In this document: piece by piece, positions 23,698 to 30,128 of the stretch
Numbering within the stretch: position 1 is the first letter of the stretch
Layout: every line of letters begins with the position of its first letter
The notes under the pieces: generated by a model
What the model was told of the DNA's origin: nothing
The model's input: the letters and a program-made list of their open reading frames with translations, nothing else
Databases searched by the model: none
IMG/VR virus record: IMGVR_UViG_3300042691_021705
Span: 1-31,455 of that record
Direction: 5' to 3' (one strand)
DNA length: 31,455 bases
Origin: a virus
Program-made: the position numbers and the translations under genes

Positions 23698-24477
23698 TTA
23701 ATCCTTTATTCTGATTAATCTTATTACCCAACTAGGCGGATCAAATTCCCACCATTTTTCTCCCTGCTTCCAAGCCCAGGCTTTAGCATGATGATTATTG
23801 TGCCACCCTTCACCTAAACTCATCAAATGTGCGATCCAACTATTACGTGATTGATCTCGCCCCAAGTCATAATTTTTATATCCATGTTTGTGTGCAATAA
23901 CAATTATACTACTTGTTGAATGTAAACACAAGCAGGCCGGTATGGCATAAACGAAAATAATTAACCAAGGATTAATTGCAGCCAAAATGAGATTGTATCC
24001 TACAATTAATGCAAGATAGTTTTTATGTACCCATTTTTGAAATTCGCTTTGTCTTAAATCTCTTACTATTTTTGGACTTATATTAGTTACTTCCCAAAGT
24101 CCGAACCAAACTTTAAAAGCTCTTTTAAAATTATATCTGCCATCAACATAGGGGCTATGGGGATCATTTGTTGTTTCAACAGATCTGTGATGTTGTCGAT
24201 GTACGGCTACCCAAGCTAATGGACTCCCTATGGTTGTGACTACACTAACCAAACTAAGTATTTTTTCAATAACTGAATGTGTTTTAAAACTTCTATGGCT
24301 TAACAATCGATGCAAACCAATATTAACACCTAACATGCCTGTTATAACATAGGAAACTAAGGATATGACTAACATATCATAGTTACCAGTATGAATCACA
24401 TATGCTAGACCGATGACTAACAATATGTGATTTATGATTTGTAGCCCCCTAACTTTATAGTTATGGCTTAGTGTCAT
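23698..24477 (-). CDS. Membrane fatty acid desaturase (delta-9 type)
   Basis: A 259-residue membrane di-iron desaturase. The three histidine boxes are HRLLSH (56-61), HRQHH (93-97) and HNNHH (226-230), the arrangement of acyl-CoA or acyl-lipid delta-9 desaturases. Hydrophobic pairs (about 15-45 and 155-200) form the membrane spans. The start is placed at the ATG at 24477, since GGAG lies eight bases before it; an in-frame ATG at 24516 has no such site. It introduces a double bond into a fatty acyl chain, and in a phage would act on host membrane lipids during infection. It overlaps the upstream gene by 17 bases. Confidence 0.93.
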   Translation of the reverse strand: MTLSHNYKVRGLQIINHILLVIGLAYVIHTGNYDMLVISLVSYVITGMLGVNIGLHRLLSHRSFKTHSVIEKILSLVSVVTTIGSPLAWVAVHRQHHRSVETTNDPHSPYVDGRYNFKRAFKVWFGLWEVTNISPKIVRDLRQSEFQKWVHKNYLALIVGYNLILAAINPWLIIFVYAIPACLCLHSTSSIIVIAHKHGYKNYDLGRDQSRNSWIAHLMSLGEGWHNNHHAKAWAWKQGEKWWEFDPPSWVIRLIRIKD

Positions 24478-24817
24478 TACGAACGCTCCTTTGTTTACGA
24501 AATTCCTTGCAATCATTTATAGCAATCTTTAATGTTTCAGCGTAGTTTAACGCTTCTTGCTCCCTCATGATTAACGAAGACTCGTATTTAACATAACCTT
24601 TTGTTAACAGATCCCATATTTGTCTAAATCGTGTTTTACTCCAGAAATCGCTTTTGACAGTGTTATATATTGTAACAGATACGAAGGAATCTTCGGCTTC
24701 TACCCATAGTTGATGATCATGCTGGTCATCACCACATTCGCATACAACTTGATACAGTTTTGTGTCACCCCAATCATTTCTTTTTAGTATGCCTTCGGCG
24801 GGTATTTGAGCTTTCAT
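24461..24817 (-). CDS. Phage protein of unknown function with a CxC motif
   Basis: A 118-residue protein. The region YQVVCECGDDQHDHQLWVEAED is followed by beta strands and WDLLTKGYVKYESSLIMREQEALNYAETL. The CECG with DQHDH could bind a metal, but a second cysteine pair is missing, so a dimeric site would be needed. I recall similar proteins in marine T4-like phages without known role. It is coupled by ATGA to the upstream gene and overlaps the desaturase start by 17 bases. Confidence 0.72.
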   Translation of the reverse strand: MKAQIPAEGILKRNDWGDTKLYQVVCECGDDQHDHQLWVEAEDSFVSVTIYNTVKSDFWSKTRFRQIWDLLTKGYVKYESSLIMREQEALNYAETLKIAINDCKEFRKQRSVRNDTKP

Positions 24818-25098
24818 GATATATTTTTAATCCAAGTTAGAAACATTTGTTTTTCATTTTTAGGGTGCCATAGCTTACCCTCTGGGCCACAAGGTTCGCT
24901 GCTAAACCTTGTGATACTGCATAGCTCATATTTTGCTGGTTTAATTTTTGGACCAATAACTACATCATCATCTGATTCAGAATCTTTGTAATTGAGTTTA
25001 CATCTAAGTGTGTATCTCTTAGCGTTCATGAAAAGTTTATCATACCATAGTTGAAAACTATGTTTGCAGTCCTTACACAACAAATTTGTATTCTTCAT
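24814..25098 (-). CDS. Small cysteine-containing phage protein
   Basis: A 94-residue protein with a CKDCKHSFQ motif at residues 8-16, and later C33 (LRCKL), C60 (ELCSI) and C69 (EPCGPEGK), which together could form a zinc site. The WHPKNEKQ near the end is a further conserved-looking feature. It might be a small zinc-ribbon protein; the spacing (CxxC, then single cysteines) is not of a standard family. It sits one base after the upstream gene and overlaps the downstream gene by 4 bases. Confidence 0.68.
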   Translation of the reverse strand: MKNTNLLCKDCKHSFQLWYDKLFMNAKRYTLRCKLNYKDSESDDDVVIGPKIKPAKYELCSITRFSSEPCGPEGKLWHPKNEKQMFLTWIKNIS

Positions 25099-25099
25099 A

Positions 25100-25423
25100 C
25101 TAGTTTCTAAATTGTTCTAAGTTAATAATTTTTGCCACACGCTCACCAACGTCTTCACCGTTGGGAATAACATATGTTTGAGTATTATGAGTATCTTTAC
25201 GATCGTCATAGCGTCGAACATTTAAAATCTTTCCACCAACAGCCGTACTCAATTCAAAACTAATACGACCTTCGCCTTCAGGGCGACCACGCTCAACCAT
25301 TGCTGTTTGTCCAATTGCCATACTTAATTTTCCCATTGGTACTGGTTCATCACATTCATATCTATCTTTATTTTCCCAAACTCTTTTTGCCTGTTTATAA
25401 AACCACTTATCAAACCATTTCAT
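25100..25423 (-). CDS. Conserved-looking phage protein of unknown function
   Basis: A 107-residue protein. The start is placed at the ATG at 25423, inside ATGA with the upstream stop and after AAAGGA; an upstream in-frame start at 25495 would give an implausible leader. It begins with WFDKWFYKQAKRVWEN, then a strand-rich body FELSTAVGGKILNVRRYDDRKD, and ends AKIINLEQFR. I recall this order from small proteins in marine myophages. No enzyme motif is present. Confidence 0.72.
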   Translation of the reverse strand: MKWFDKWFYKQAKRVWENKDRYECDEPVPMGKLSMAIGQTAMVERGRPEGEGRISFELSTAVGGKILNVRRYDDRKDTHNTQTYVIPNGEDVGERVAKIINLEQFRN

Positions 25424-25635
25424 AGTAATTCCTTTAACCAAGTATCGACTTTTGATTCTGCTTCTTCCTGTGTAACAGCGTAAGCATAGATCCAAAAACA
25501 GTCATCACGACCTTTAATATCAAATGGGATGGGGCCATTAAAAGGTATACCACCTTCTAGTATACGTTTTACTTCAAACTTTTTTAAATTTTTTGCACGA
25601 TTAATTAAATCGTTAGCCATGTTTACTGAGTTCAT
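25420..25635 (-). CDS. Small unknown protein next to folE
   Basis: A 71-residue protein without recognised domain: a basic helical first third (DLINRAKNLKKFEVKRILEGG), then GRDDCFWIYAYAVTQEEAESKVDTWLKELL. Start and stop overlap the neighbours by 4 bases each (ATGA). An ATG at 25620 is an alternative start. It is co-translated with folE, but nothing ties it to pterin chemistry. Confidence 0.68.
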   Translation of the reverse strand: MNSVNMANDLINRAKNLKKFEVKRILEGGIPFNGPIPFDIKGRDDCFWIYAYAVTQEEAESKVDTWLKELL

Positions 25636-26471
25636 CTTGGGGCAAACTCCTGTTGTAGTTTAATGTTATCAAAGAACTCTTTTTTTGCACCAGGGTCAGT
25701 TTTAAATGAACCTGTAAGTACTGTTGTTTGTGTAAGACTACTATGCGCCATAATGCCTCGATTCTCACAACAGCCATGTGTAGCTTGAATATAAACTCCT
25801 AAATCTTTTGCACCGGTTGCTTTGGCAATTTCCCTAGCAATGTCATTAGCAAGTTCCTCCTGGAGAGTTCCACGTCTTGCACACCACTGTGCGATTCTTG
25901 TGTACTTAGAGAGTCCAATAAGTTTCTCAGCGGCAATAATACCAATATAAGCAACGCCACTAACGGGTTGATGATGATGGCTACACATACTGCGAAGCTC
26001 ACTGCGAACAACCAGCATACCTTCGTAACGGTCCTGCGAGTCGTTTGGAAATGCTGTTGCGTCTGGTGCTGGTTCATATCGTCCTGCCATTATTTCATTA
26101 AAATACATTTTAGCAAGGCGTCGTGCTGTGCCTTTGCTATTGGGATCGTTTTCACGATCAATCAGCAAACGATCGAGCACTAGTTCAAATGCTTCGGTTG
26201 CTTCGTCGATTAGTTGATATTTTATCTTTTCGTCTAAGATATATTCGCTAATATTATCGCCAGCCCAAAAGCGTTTGTTATCACGTTTCATTTTAAAACG
26301 GATTACATCTGCTAGATATGCTTCTTTGTAGCCACCGTCACCAGCCATTGCATCTAAGGCTGTTTCTTTTTTAATGTAAACAGGTTTACCTAAAGGTTCG
26401 TATTGGTCTTTTTTAAACTCTGTGTCAATTTCTGTATTAAGAACAGGATCAGGTGTAAATTCTTTGGTCAA
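25632..26471 (-). CDS. folE: GTP cyclohydrolase I
   Basis: A 279-residue FolE, which converts GTP to dihydroneopterin triphosphate, the entry step for folate and for 7-deazaguanine synthesis. Zinc ligands are visible as C163 and H166 (SMCSHHHQPV) and C234 (THGCCENRGI). IGLSKYTRIAQWCARRGTLQEEL is the family core. It is longer than most bacterial forms (about 190-220) because of about 80 extra N-terminal residues. The start is TTG at 26471 with GGAG seven bases before it. A near-consensus promoter precedes it. With QueE and a QueC-like protein in the window, a role in deazaguanine supply is likely; folate supply for ThyX is the alternative. Confidence 0.95.
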   Translation of the reverse strand: MTKEFTPDPVLNTEIDTEFKKDQYEPLGKPVYIKKETALDAMAGDGGYKEAYLADVIRFKMKRDNKRFWAGDNISEYILDEKIKYQLIDEATEAFELVLDRLLIDRENDPNSKGTARRLAKMYFNEIMAGRYEPAPDATAFPNDSQDRYEGMLVVRSELRSMCSHHHQPVSGVAYIGIIAAEKLIGLSKYTRIAQWCARRGTLQEELANDIAREIAKATGAKDLGVYIQATHGCCENRGIMAHSSLTQTTVLTGSFKTDPGAKKEFFDNIKLQQEFAPR

Positions 26472-26491
26472 TTTTAATCTCCGCTTATGTT

Positions 26492-26507
26492 TATATTGTA
26501 CAATATA
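26492..26507. repeat. 16-base perfect palindrome over the folE -10
   Basis: TATATTGTACAATATA is its own reverse complement and covers the -10 hexamer of the folE promoter. A regulator site is possible. An AT-rich palindrome of this length could also arise by chance around TACAAT. Confidence 0.6.
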
Positions 26508-26523
26508 TTTAGGCCTGTGTCAA
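26495..26523 (-). promoter_or_regulatory. Sigma-70-like promoter before folE
   Basis: TTGACA (26518-26523, full consensus) and TACAAT (26495-26500) are separated by exactly 17 bases on the - strand, in the 55-base gap before the TTG start at 26471. The -10 lies about 24 bases before the start. The spacer also contains CTAAATA, a motif like cyanophage late promoters. Confidence 0.82.
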
Positions 26524-26526
26524 GTT

Positions 26527-26799
26527 TCAATAATTTTCCCAGGAATTGGTATTTTTGTTCCAGTGTCTACAGTCATAAATTTGAAATTCTGCATTGAATC
26601 CAAAAATTCCTAAACCTAAATAAATTCCTGCATGATCTTGTCTGTGTGTTAATCTAATAAACAGATCAAATATATCAGAACTTTTGTAAATTTGAAGCTC
26701 CCAAAATTTATTTTTGATAAAAGTATTTCCGGTCCAACATCTTATATTGACAAATCTATCGATCCAAGGATTTCGAATATTAAATTGCAGATAAATCAT
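26527..26799 (-). CDS. Conserved-looking marine phage protein of unknown function
   Basis: A 90-residue protein. The ATG at 26799 is chosen because it overlaps the upstream stop (ATGA) and follows AAGGA; 26841 is a longer alternative. The order IYLQFNIRNPW, FWELQIYKSSDIFDLFIRLTHRQDHAG, LGIFGFNAEFQIYDCRHWN fits a small beta-rich protein that I recall from T4-like cyanophages. RQDHAG and YDCRHWN look most conserved. The function is unknown. It is the last gene before the folE promoter gap. Confidence 0.78.
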   Translation of the reverse strand: MIYLQFNIRNPWIDRFVNIRCWTGNTFIKNKFWELQIYKSSDIFDLFIRLTHRQDHAGIYLGLGIFGFNAEFQIYDCRHWNKNTNSWENY

Positions 26800-27026
26800 G
26801 TAGAGATCCTTGATCGTTTTTCTTCTTGTTCCTGTTTCCATCGTTCATACATTATGCGCTGGCACTCTTGCTTTACTTCTACAGGAATATCCGGCATCCA
26901 ATGTGCGTCCCTACAATCATAGCGAATTATTCTATCACCGCTAGCACCAAAATTGCTAAAAAACAAAACCATGACTGCTGATATTGCTGTTATAATTACA
27001 GCCGCTCGCTTAATAAAATCCGGCAT
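26796..27026 (-). CDS. Small membrane-anchored phage protein
   Basis: A 76-residue protein with one N-terminal hydrophobic segment (AAVIITAISAVMVLFF, about 8-23) after a short basic start, so a signal anchor or lipid-free signal peptide. The rest, YDCRDAHWMPDIPVEVKQECQRI with two cysteines and a basic end, would lie in the periplasm if the segment is a signal anchor. Similar small inner-membrane proteins are common in marine T4-like phages. The role is unknown. It overlaps the upstream gene by 31 bases. Confidence 0.72.
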   Translation of the reverse strand: MPDFIKRAAVIITAISAVMVLFFSNFGASGDRIIRYDCRDAHWMPDIPVEVKQECQRIMYERWKQEQEEKRSRIST

Positions 27027-27196
27027 AAGTCAGCATCCTTTTGTGATTTAAATTCAAATACCATGTAATCTTCGTGTGGTTTATAGTAGTAACGTCTGCC
27101 AGGCAGACCAAACACTTCTAATACCATAGCGCAACACTCGTTCCACCAAGGAACACTTTGATTATTCCAGTCAACTTTTACTTTATGGTCGAACAT
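26996..27196 (-). CDS. Small unknown phage protein
   Basis: A 66-residue protein when started at the ATG at 27196, which gives a short overlap of 14 bases with the upstream gene. Starts at 27226 or 27274 are possible but would lie deep inside that gene. It contains VDWNNQSVPWWNECCAMVLEVFGLPG and YYYKPHEDYMVFEFKSQKDADL. The W-W-N-E-C-C stretch is notable but not assignable. Confidence 0.65.
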   Translation of the reverse strand: MFDHKVKVDWNNQSVPWWNECCAMVLEVFGLPGRRYYYKPHEDYMVFEFKSQKDADLCRILLSERL

Positions 27197-27395
27197 TTTT
27201 AGAACGTCCGCTAGTACAACTATCATTCCAAGTTGTCTGCGCTTGACGTTTATATTCGTCCAACTCCCATTCATTTTTTTTGATCAGATAGTCATCTTCT
27301 GTAAGCCCGTGCCAACCAATACATTTACCTGTAGGGCTACGACCACAACCACAAGATACACCACCTTCTTTAATTTGATCTACTCTTACCTGCAT
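27183..27395 (-). CDS. Small protein with CDGSH-like metal motif
   Basis: A 70-residue protein with the motif CGCGRSPTGKCIGWH at 15-29. This resembles the CxCxxS...C-x-G-x-H pattern of CDGSH iron-sulfur proteins (three cysteines, C15, C17, C25, and one histidine, H29), with one residue fewer between serine and the last cysteine. A 2Fe-2S or zinc site is plausible. The remaining part is charged. AAGGGATAATT before the ATG supports the start. The function is unknown; the downstream half is helical and basic. Confidence 0.7.
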   Translation of the reverse strand: MQVRVDQIKEGGVSCGCGRSPTGKCIGWHGLTEDDYLIKKNEWELDEYKRQAQTTWNDSCTSGRSKNVRP

Positions 27396-27397
27396 AA

Positions 27398-27601
27398 TTA
27401 TCCCTTAAAATATTTTTCCATTACTTCTAATTTGTCCATGTATTCGGCAATTTGCGCTACTTCTTTTTCGATAGCACCCATCAAATCGGTATGATCGTGA
27501 ATGGCCATGGGGTTGCTTAACATAACTTCTACATTCATTTTGTGTTTAACAATATGTGATTCAAAATGTTGAACCAGTGCTTGGACGATTTGTTGTCTCA
27601 T
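27398..27601 (-). CDS. Small helical phage protein, function unknown
   Basis: A 67-residue, mostly helical protein: QIVQALVQHFESHIVKHKMNVEVML, then NPMAIHDHTDLMGAIEKEVAQIAEYMDKLEVMEKYF. It is histidine-rich (five) with a HDHTD motif, perhaps metal-binding. Patterns of this kind recur in marine phages as small unknowns. It is coupled by ATGA to the HIT-family gene upstream. Confidence 0.72.
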   Translation of the reverse strand: MRQQIVQALVQHFESHIVKHKMNVEVMLSNPMAIHDHTDLMGAIEKEVAQIAEYMDKLEVMEKYFKG

Positions 27602-27969
27602 TTTTTATAGTTTCCTTTTTCTGGAATTACGTGGCGAACCCCGCCTCTGGGATCCTCCATATCACCTTTACGTCTAGGTATCATATGTATGTGTGGATAC
27701 ATTACTGTTTGTCCGGCACTTTCCCCGCAGTTTTGACCAACATTGAACCCGTCCCATTTTTCAGTAACCAGGCCGTCTGCTCCAAATTTGTATGCGGCTT
27801 TGTAGCATTCCATGATGTTATCGAACTTTTCTTGGGTAGGCACAAATAGCAAATGTCCTTCTGTGACCGGGTATTTGTCTCTGAATACCCAGAAGGTGTT
27901 TGTTCTATATTCAATCTCAGTCCAAGGTGCTCTTTTTTCATTTAATGCCCTTTCTAAGTCAGTAATCAA
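27598..27969 (-). CDS. HIT-family nucleotide-binding protein
   Basis: A 123-residue HIT-family protein, which would hydrolyse or transfer nucleotides. VTEGHLLFVPTQEKFDN is the N-terminal half, GFNVGQNCGESAGQTV the middle, and YPHIHMIPRRKGD at 91-103 the triad region. Canonical HIT reads HxHxH; here the first position is tyrosine (Y91) and H93 and H95 are kept. The start is TTG at 27969 after GGGGGAAG, 11 bases inside the upstream gene; no ATG exists near it. Catalysis usually needs the middle histidine, which is present. Confidence 0.87.
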   Translation of the reverse strand: MITDLERALNEKRAPWTEIEYRTNTFWVFRDKYPVTEGHLLFVPTQEKFDNIMECYKAAYKFGADGLVTEKWDGFNVGQNCGESAGQTVMYPHIHMIPRRKGDMEDPRGGVRHVIPEKGNYKK

Positions 27970-28360
27970 TTTCTTCCCCCAAATACCTTTTTAATTCTTT
28001 GTCTGTGGGTATTACATTGTAATTTCCTTTGAAGAAAATTTCATAACTGTCGCTGCCGTATTTGCCAATACCATAAAGATCAGTAGCATCTACGCCATCC
28101 CAAGTAATATAATCTTTAGTCATTTGTTTTAGTCTTTTATATCTCACATTCACCATACCTAAAGGACGTATAACTTTTTTTACAGTCATGTGATGTGCAG
28201 ATAAAAAATCTTCAGGAGTAGGCCAAATATCTAAAAATTTAGGCAGCACAGTTTTTACAGACTTACGTCCCGTTTGATTTAGCATGATAACACCAATCAT
28301 GTGTTCCCATGAGTTTTTTATCTGTTGCTGAACCATTAGATCGTCTCGTAACGGCATCAT
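27959..28360 (-). CDS. HhH-GPD DNA glycosylase, MBD4-like
   Basis: A 133-residue base-excision enzyme. The helix-hairpin-helix with the catalytic aspartate reads LYGIGKYGSDSYEIF, close to the LHGIGKYGNDSYRIF of animal MBD4; D104 is the expected catalytic residue. Further MBD4-like blocks are IMLNQTGRKSVKTVLPKFL and IRPLGMVNVRYKRLKQM. MBD4 removes thymine or uracil opposite guanine. A phage enzyme could repair deaminated cytosines or act on modified DNA. The start at 28360 overlaps the PRTase stop (ATGATG) and follows GGGAAGAG. It lacks any methyl-CpG-binding domain, as expected. Confidence 0.85.
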   Translation of the reverse strand: MMPLRDDLMVQQQIKNSWEHMIGVIMLNQTGRKSVKTVLPKFLDIWPTPEDFLSAHHMTVKKVIRPLGMVNVRYKRLKQMTKDYITWDGVDATDLYGIGKYGSDSYEIFFKGNYNVIPTDKELKRYLGEEIDY

Positions 28361-28905
28361 AGCCAAAACTCTTCCCAAGGATAAACTAACCAACAATCTT
28401 CTTCAGCTTTGTTCACAGTCCACGCATAATAATCTGGGTCTTTAAATTCGCTGGATTGATTATGTGTTAGCACAGCAAAACGAACATTGTCACCCCAAAT
28501 ATGTTTCCAATCTGGATTGTCAGGCAAACAACCACTGGCCCAGTCAGCTTTAATCCAATTAATTGTGGCACCGCTATCATTAATATCGTCTACAACAAGT
28601 ATCTTCTTTTTAAATTTTTCTAGATGTCTATGACCGCCATTGGCTTTCTGTTCATCATAGGGAATGTAGCCAAAAGCATCTTCAGCCATCCATAAATTGC
28701 TTTCACCACCGCTGCCATCACGTAAACTAACACTTAACGTGTGCATAGGTATGCCAGTATATTGACTCAGCAAGTTAGCAGGGACAAGGCCACCGCGTGT
28801 AATACCTACAATATAGTCAGGGCGCCAATTGTGGTCAACCATTTGCCTAGCAATTTCTAAAACTGCTCCTTGAACTTGTTGCCAACTATAGTAGACTTTT
28901 TTCAT
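28357..28905 (-). CDS. Phosphoribosyltransferase
   Basis: A 182-residue PRTase-fold protein. The PRPP-binding motif ILVVDDINDSGAT is at 102-114, and DYIVGITRGGLVPANLLS at 30-47 is the usual phosphate-loop region. Such enzymes link a nucleobase to PRPP; the phage form may salvage purine or guanine-like bases, and a deazaguanine substrate is possible but not shown. A large flap (NGGHRHLEKF and CLPDNPDWKHIWGDN) lies around the site. AAGGTGATGA before the ATG supports the start. It is coupled to the glycosylase and to the gene upstream by ATGA overlaps. Confidence 0.85.
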   Translation of the reverse strand: MKKVYYSWQQVQGAVLEIARQMVDHNWRPDYIVGITRGGLVPANLLSQYTGIPMHTLSVSLRDGSGGESNLWMAEDAFGYIPYDEQKANGGHRHLEKFKKKILVVDDINDSGATINWIKADWASGCLPDNPDWKHIWGDNVRFAVLTHNQSSEFKDPDYYAWTVNKAEEDCWLVYPWEEFWL

Positions 28906-29297
28906 TCATCACCTTTTAAAGATTCCCACATGCGAACTTTACTTAATTCTTTAATATATTCATCATACATTTTTTTGAGCTTTGGATATTTCTTTTCTAG
29001 TATAACATCTCTTTCAGGAATTTGCAAGACTTTTTCAATCACAGATAATCGTTCTTCCAAATCTCTGCCATTGTGTACGATTTTACCTTTTACTTCTAGA
29101 CTAGATGGTTCATTGTTAATGACCACAGTAGGACTAAGAGTATATCCGCTAGTGTTTGTTACATATGAAAAACCATTTGATCCACCACCGCCACCTTGTG
29201 GTATACTACTGCCTGTCAATGTGTTATTAGAAACCTTAAATGTGTAATTAGCTGGTGCTGATACTTTGGTGCTTACGGTCTTGTAGGTATTGTTCAT
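28902..29297 (-). CDS. Unknown protein with Ser/Thr-rich start and coiled-coil end
   Basis: A 131-residue protein. Residues 1-80 are rich in serine, threonine, glycine and asparagine (GSSIPQGGGGGSNGFSYV), with beta-type strands. LEVKGKIVHNGRDLEERLSVIEKVL and YPKLKKMYDEYIKELSKVRMWESLK form the helical end. Proteins with this layout are frequent in marine myophages; I have seen them near structural genes but cannot assign a role. The start lies 50 bases inside the cupin gene, with GGATTCATA before the ATG. It resembles the gene at 29721-30128 in layout. Confidence 0.72.
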   Translation of the reverse strand: MNNTYKTVSTKVSAPANYTFKVSNNTLTGSSIPQGGGGGSNGFSYVTNTSGYTLSPTVVINNEPSSLEVKGKIVHNGRDLEERLSVIEKVLQIPERDVILEKKYPKLKKMYDEYIKELSKVRMWESLKGDE

Positions 29298-29724
29298 TAT
29301 GAATCCATTTATTTTTAACTAAAAATCCCCATTCTCGTTTATGCGGTCCTGGCATAAAAAGTGTCCAAGCAGTGACACCTTCTTTTAGTTCAATGCGATG
29401 ATAGCTATTAGGATTGCAAATACGAAAATGCCCAGGCCCACGCCAATGCCTAACTTCTCCGATTTTGTTGTTATTTGCATCAAATAACGGAGTCCATTCA
29501 TAATAACCACCTTTAAGGATTAGAGTAGCGTAAGGCCATGGATGATCATGCACGTCATCGGGATCTGATTTAAGAAACTTGTGTACAAACACATTAAATG
29601 GAAACTTTGTTCTGTCTTTAAGAAATACATAATATCTCTCCAAATACGGCTCGTTATCTATACGATCCATGATGATACGTTTACGACCAATACGATCCAA
29701 CCAATTTAAAAACGACTTAATCAT
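29248..29724 (-). CDS. Cupin-fold protein
   Basis: A 158-residue cupin-like protein. The metal-site motif VHDHPWPYATLILKGGYYEW has H59 and H61, and the second motif has NSYHRIELKEGVTAWTLFMPG with H109. These are typical small-cupin iron or zinc ligands. The function of phage cupins is unknown; dioxygenase, isomerase and sugar-binding roles occur in the fold. It is coupled by 4 bases to the gene upstream, and the gene downstream starts inside its last 50 bases. Confidence 0.82.
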   Translation of the reverse strand: MIKSFLNWLDRIGRKRIIMDRIDNEPYLERYYVFLKDRTKFPFNVFVHKFLKSDPDDVHDHPWPYATLILKGGYYEWTPLFDANNNKIGEVRHWRGPGHFRICNPNSYHRIELKEGVTAWTLFMPGPHKREWGFLVKNKWIHNEQYLQDRKHQSISTS

Positions 29725-30128
29725 TTTAGGCCTTTCTTTTTAAATTCCCATTCATCTCTACACAGATTATAAAACGTTTTCAGTTTTTCATATGCTTGTT
29801 CTAGACCTGGGTATTCTTCGCACATCTTTTGAAAGTCGTCCCAATCAGGAAAACCATTTTCAAAAGGAATGTTAGAAATCCAGTTCCAATTGTTGCTCGT
29901 AATAATTGTGCCATCAAAGGTTATAGTATCTAACCCACTAGATGTTAGGGTTACGGTCTGCGCCGCTGCCATATTGTTTATATCTAAAGTGATAGTATCT
30001 GAATTGGTAAGACAATATTCAGACATATCTGTGGTACTACCTATGTAAATATTATTGTCACTAGAACTAGTAACAACATCACCCTCTAAGGTGTAGTAGT
30101 AAGTTGTTTGCGCTGAAGAATTGGTCAC
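29721..30128 (-). CDS. Unknown protein with Ser/Thr-rich start and helical end
   Basis: A 135-residue protein. It begins at GTG (30128) with AGGA eight bases before. Residues 1-90 have many threonines and serines in beta-like repeats (DTITLDINNMAAAQTVTLTSSGLDTITF). The helical end reads WDDFQKMCEEYPGLEQAYEKLKTFYNLCRDEWEF. The layout matches the gene at 28902-29297, and like it this gene begins 50 bases inside its upstream neighbour. Possibly a small virion or tail component, but this is not shown. Confidence 0.72.
   Translation of the reverse strand: MTNSSAQTTYYYTLEGDVVTSSSDNNIYIGSTTDMSEYCLTNSDTITLDINNMAAAQTVTLTSSGLDTITFDGTIITSNNWNWISNIPFENGFPDWDDFQKMCEEYPGLEQAYEKLKTFYNLCRDEWEFKKKGLK

Noticed and set aside
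24477-24516. Longer desaturase starting at 24516
   Set aside because: The later ATG at 24477 has GGAG at the right distance, while the earlier one lacks a site and would extend into the upstream gene.
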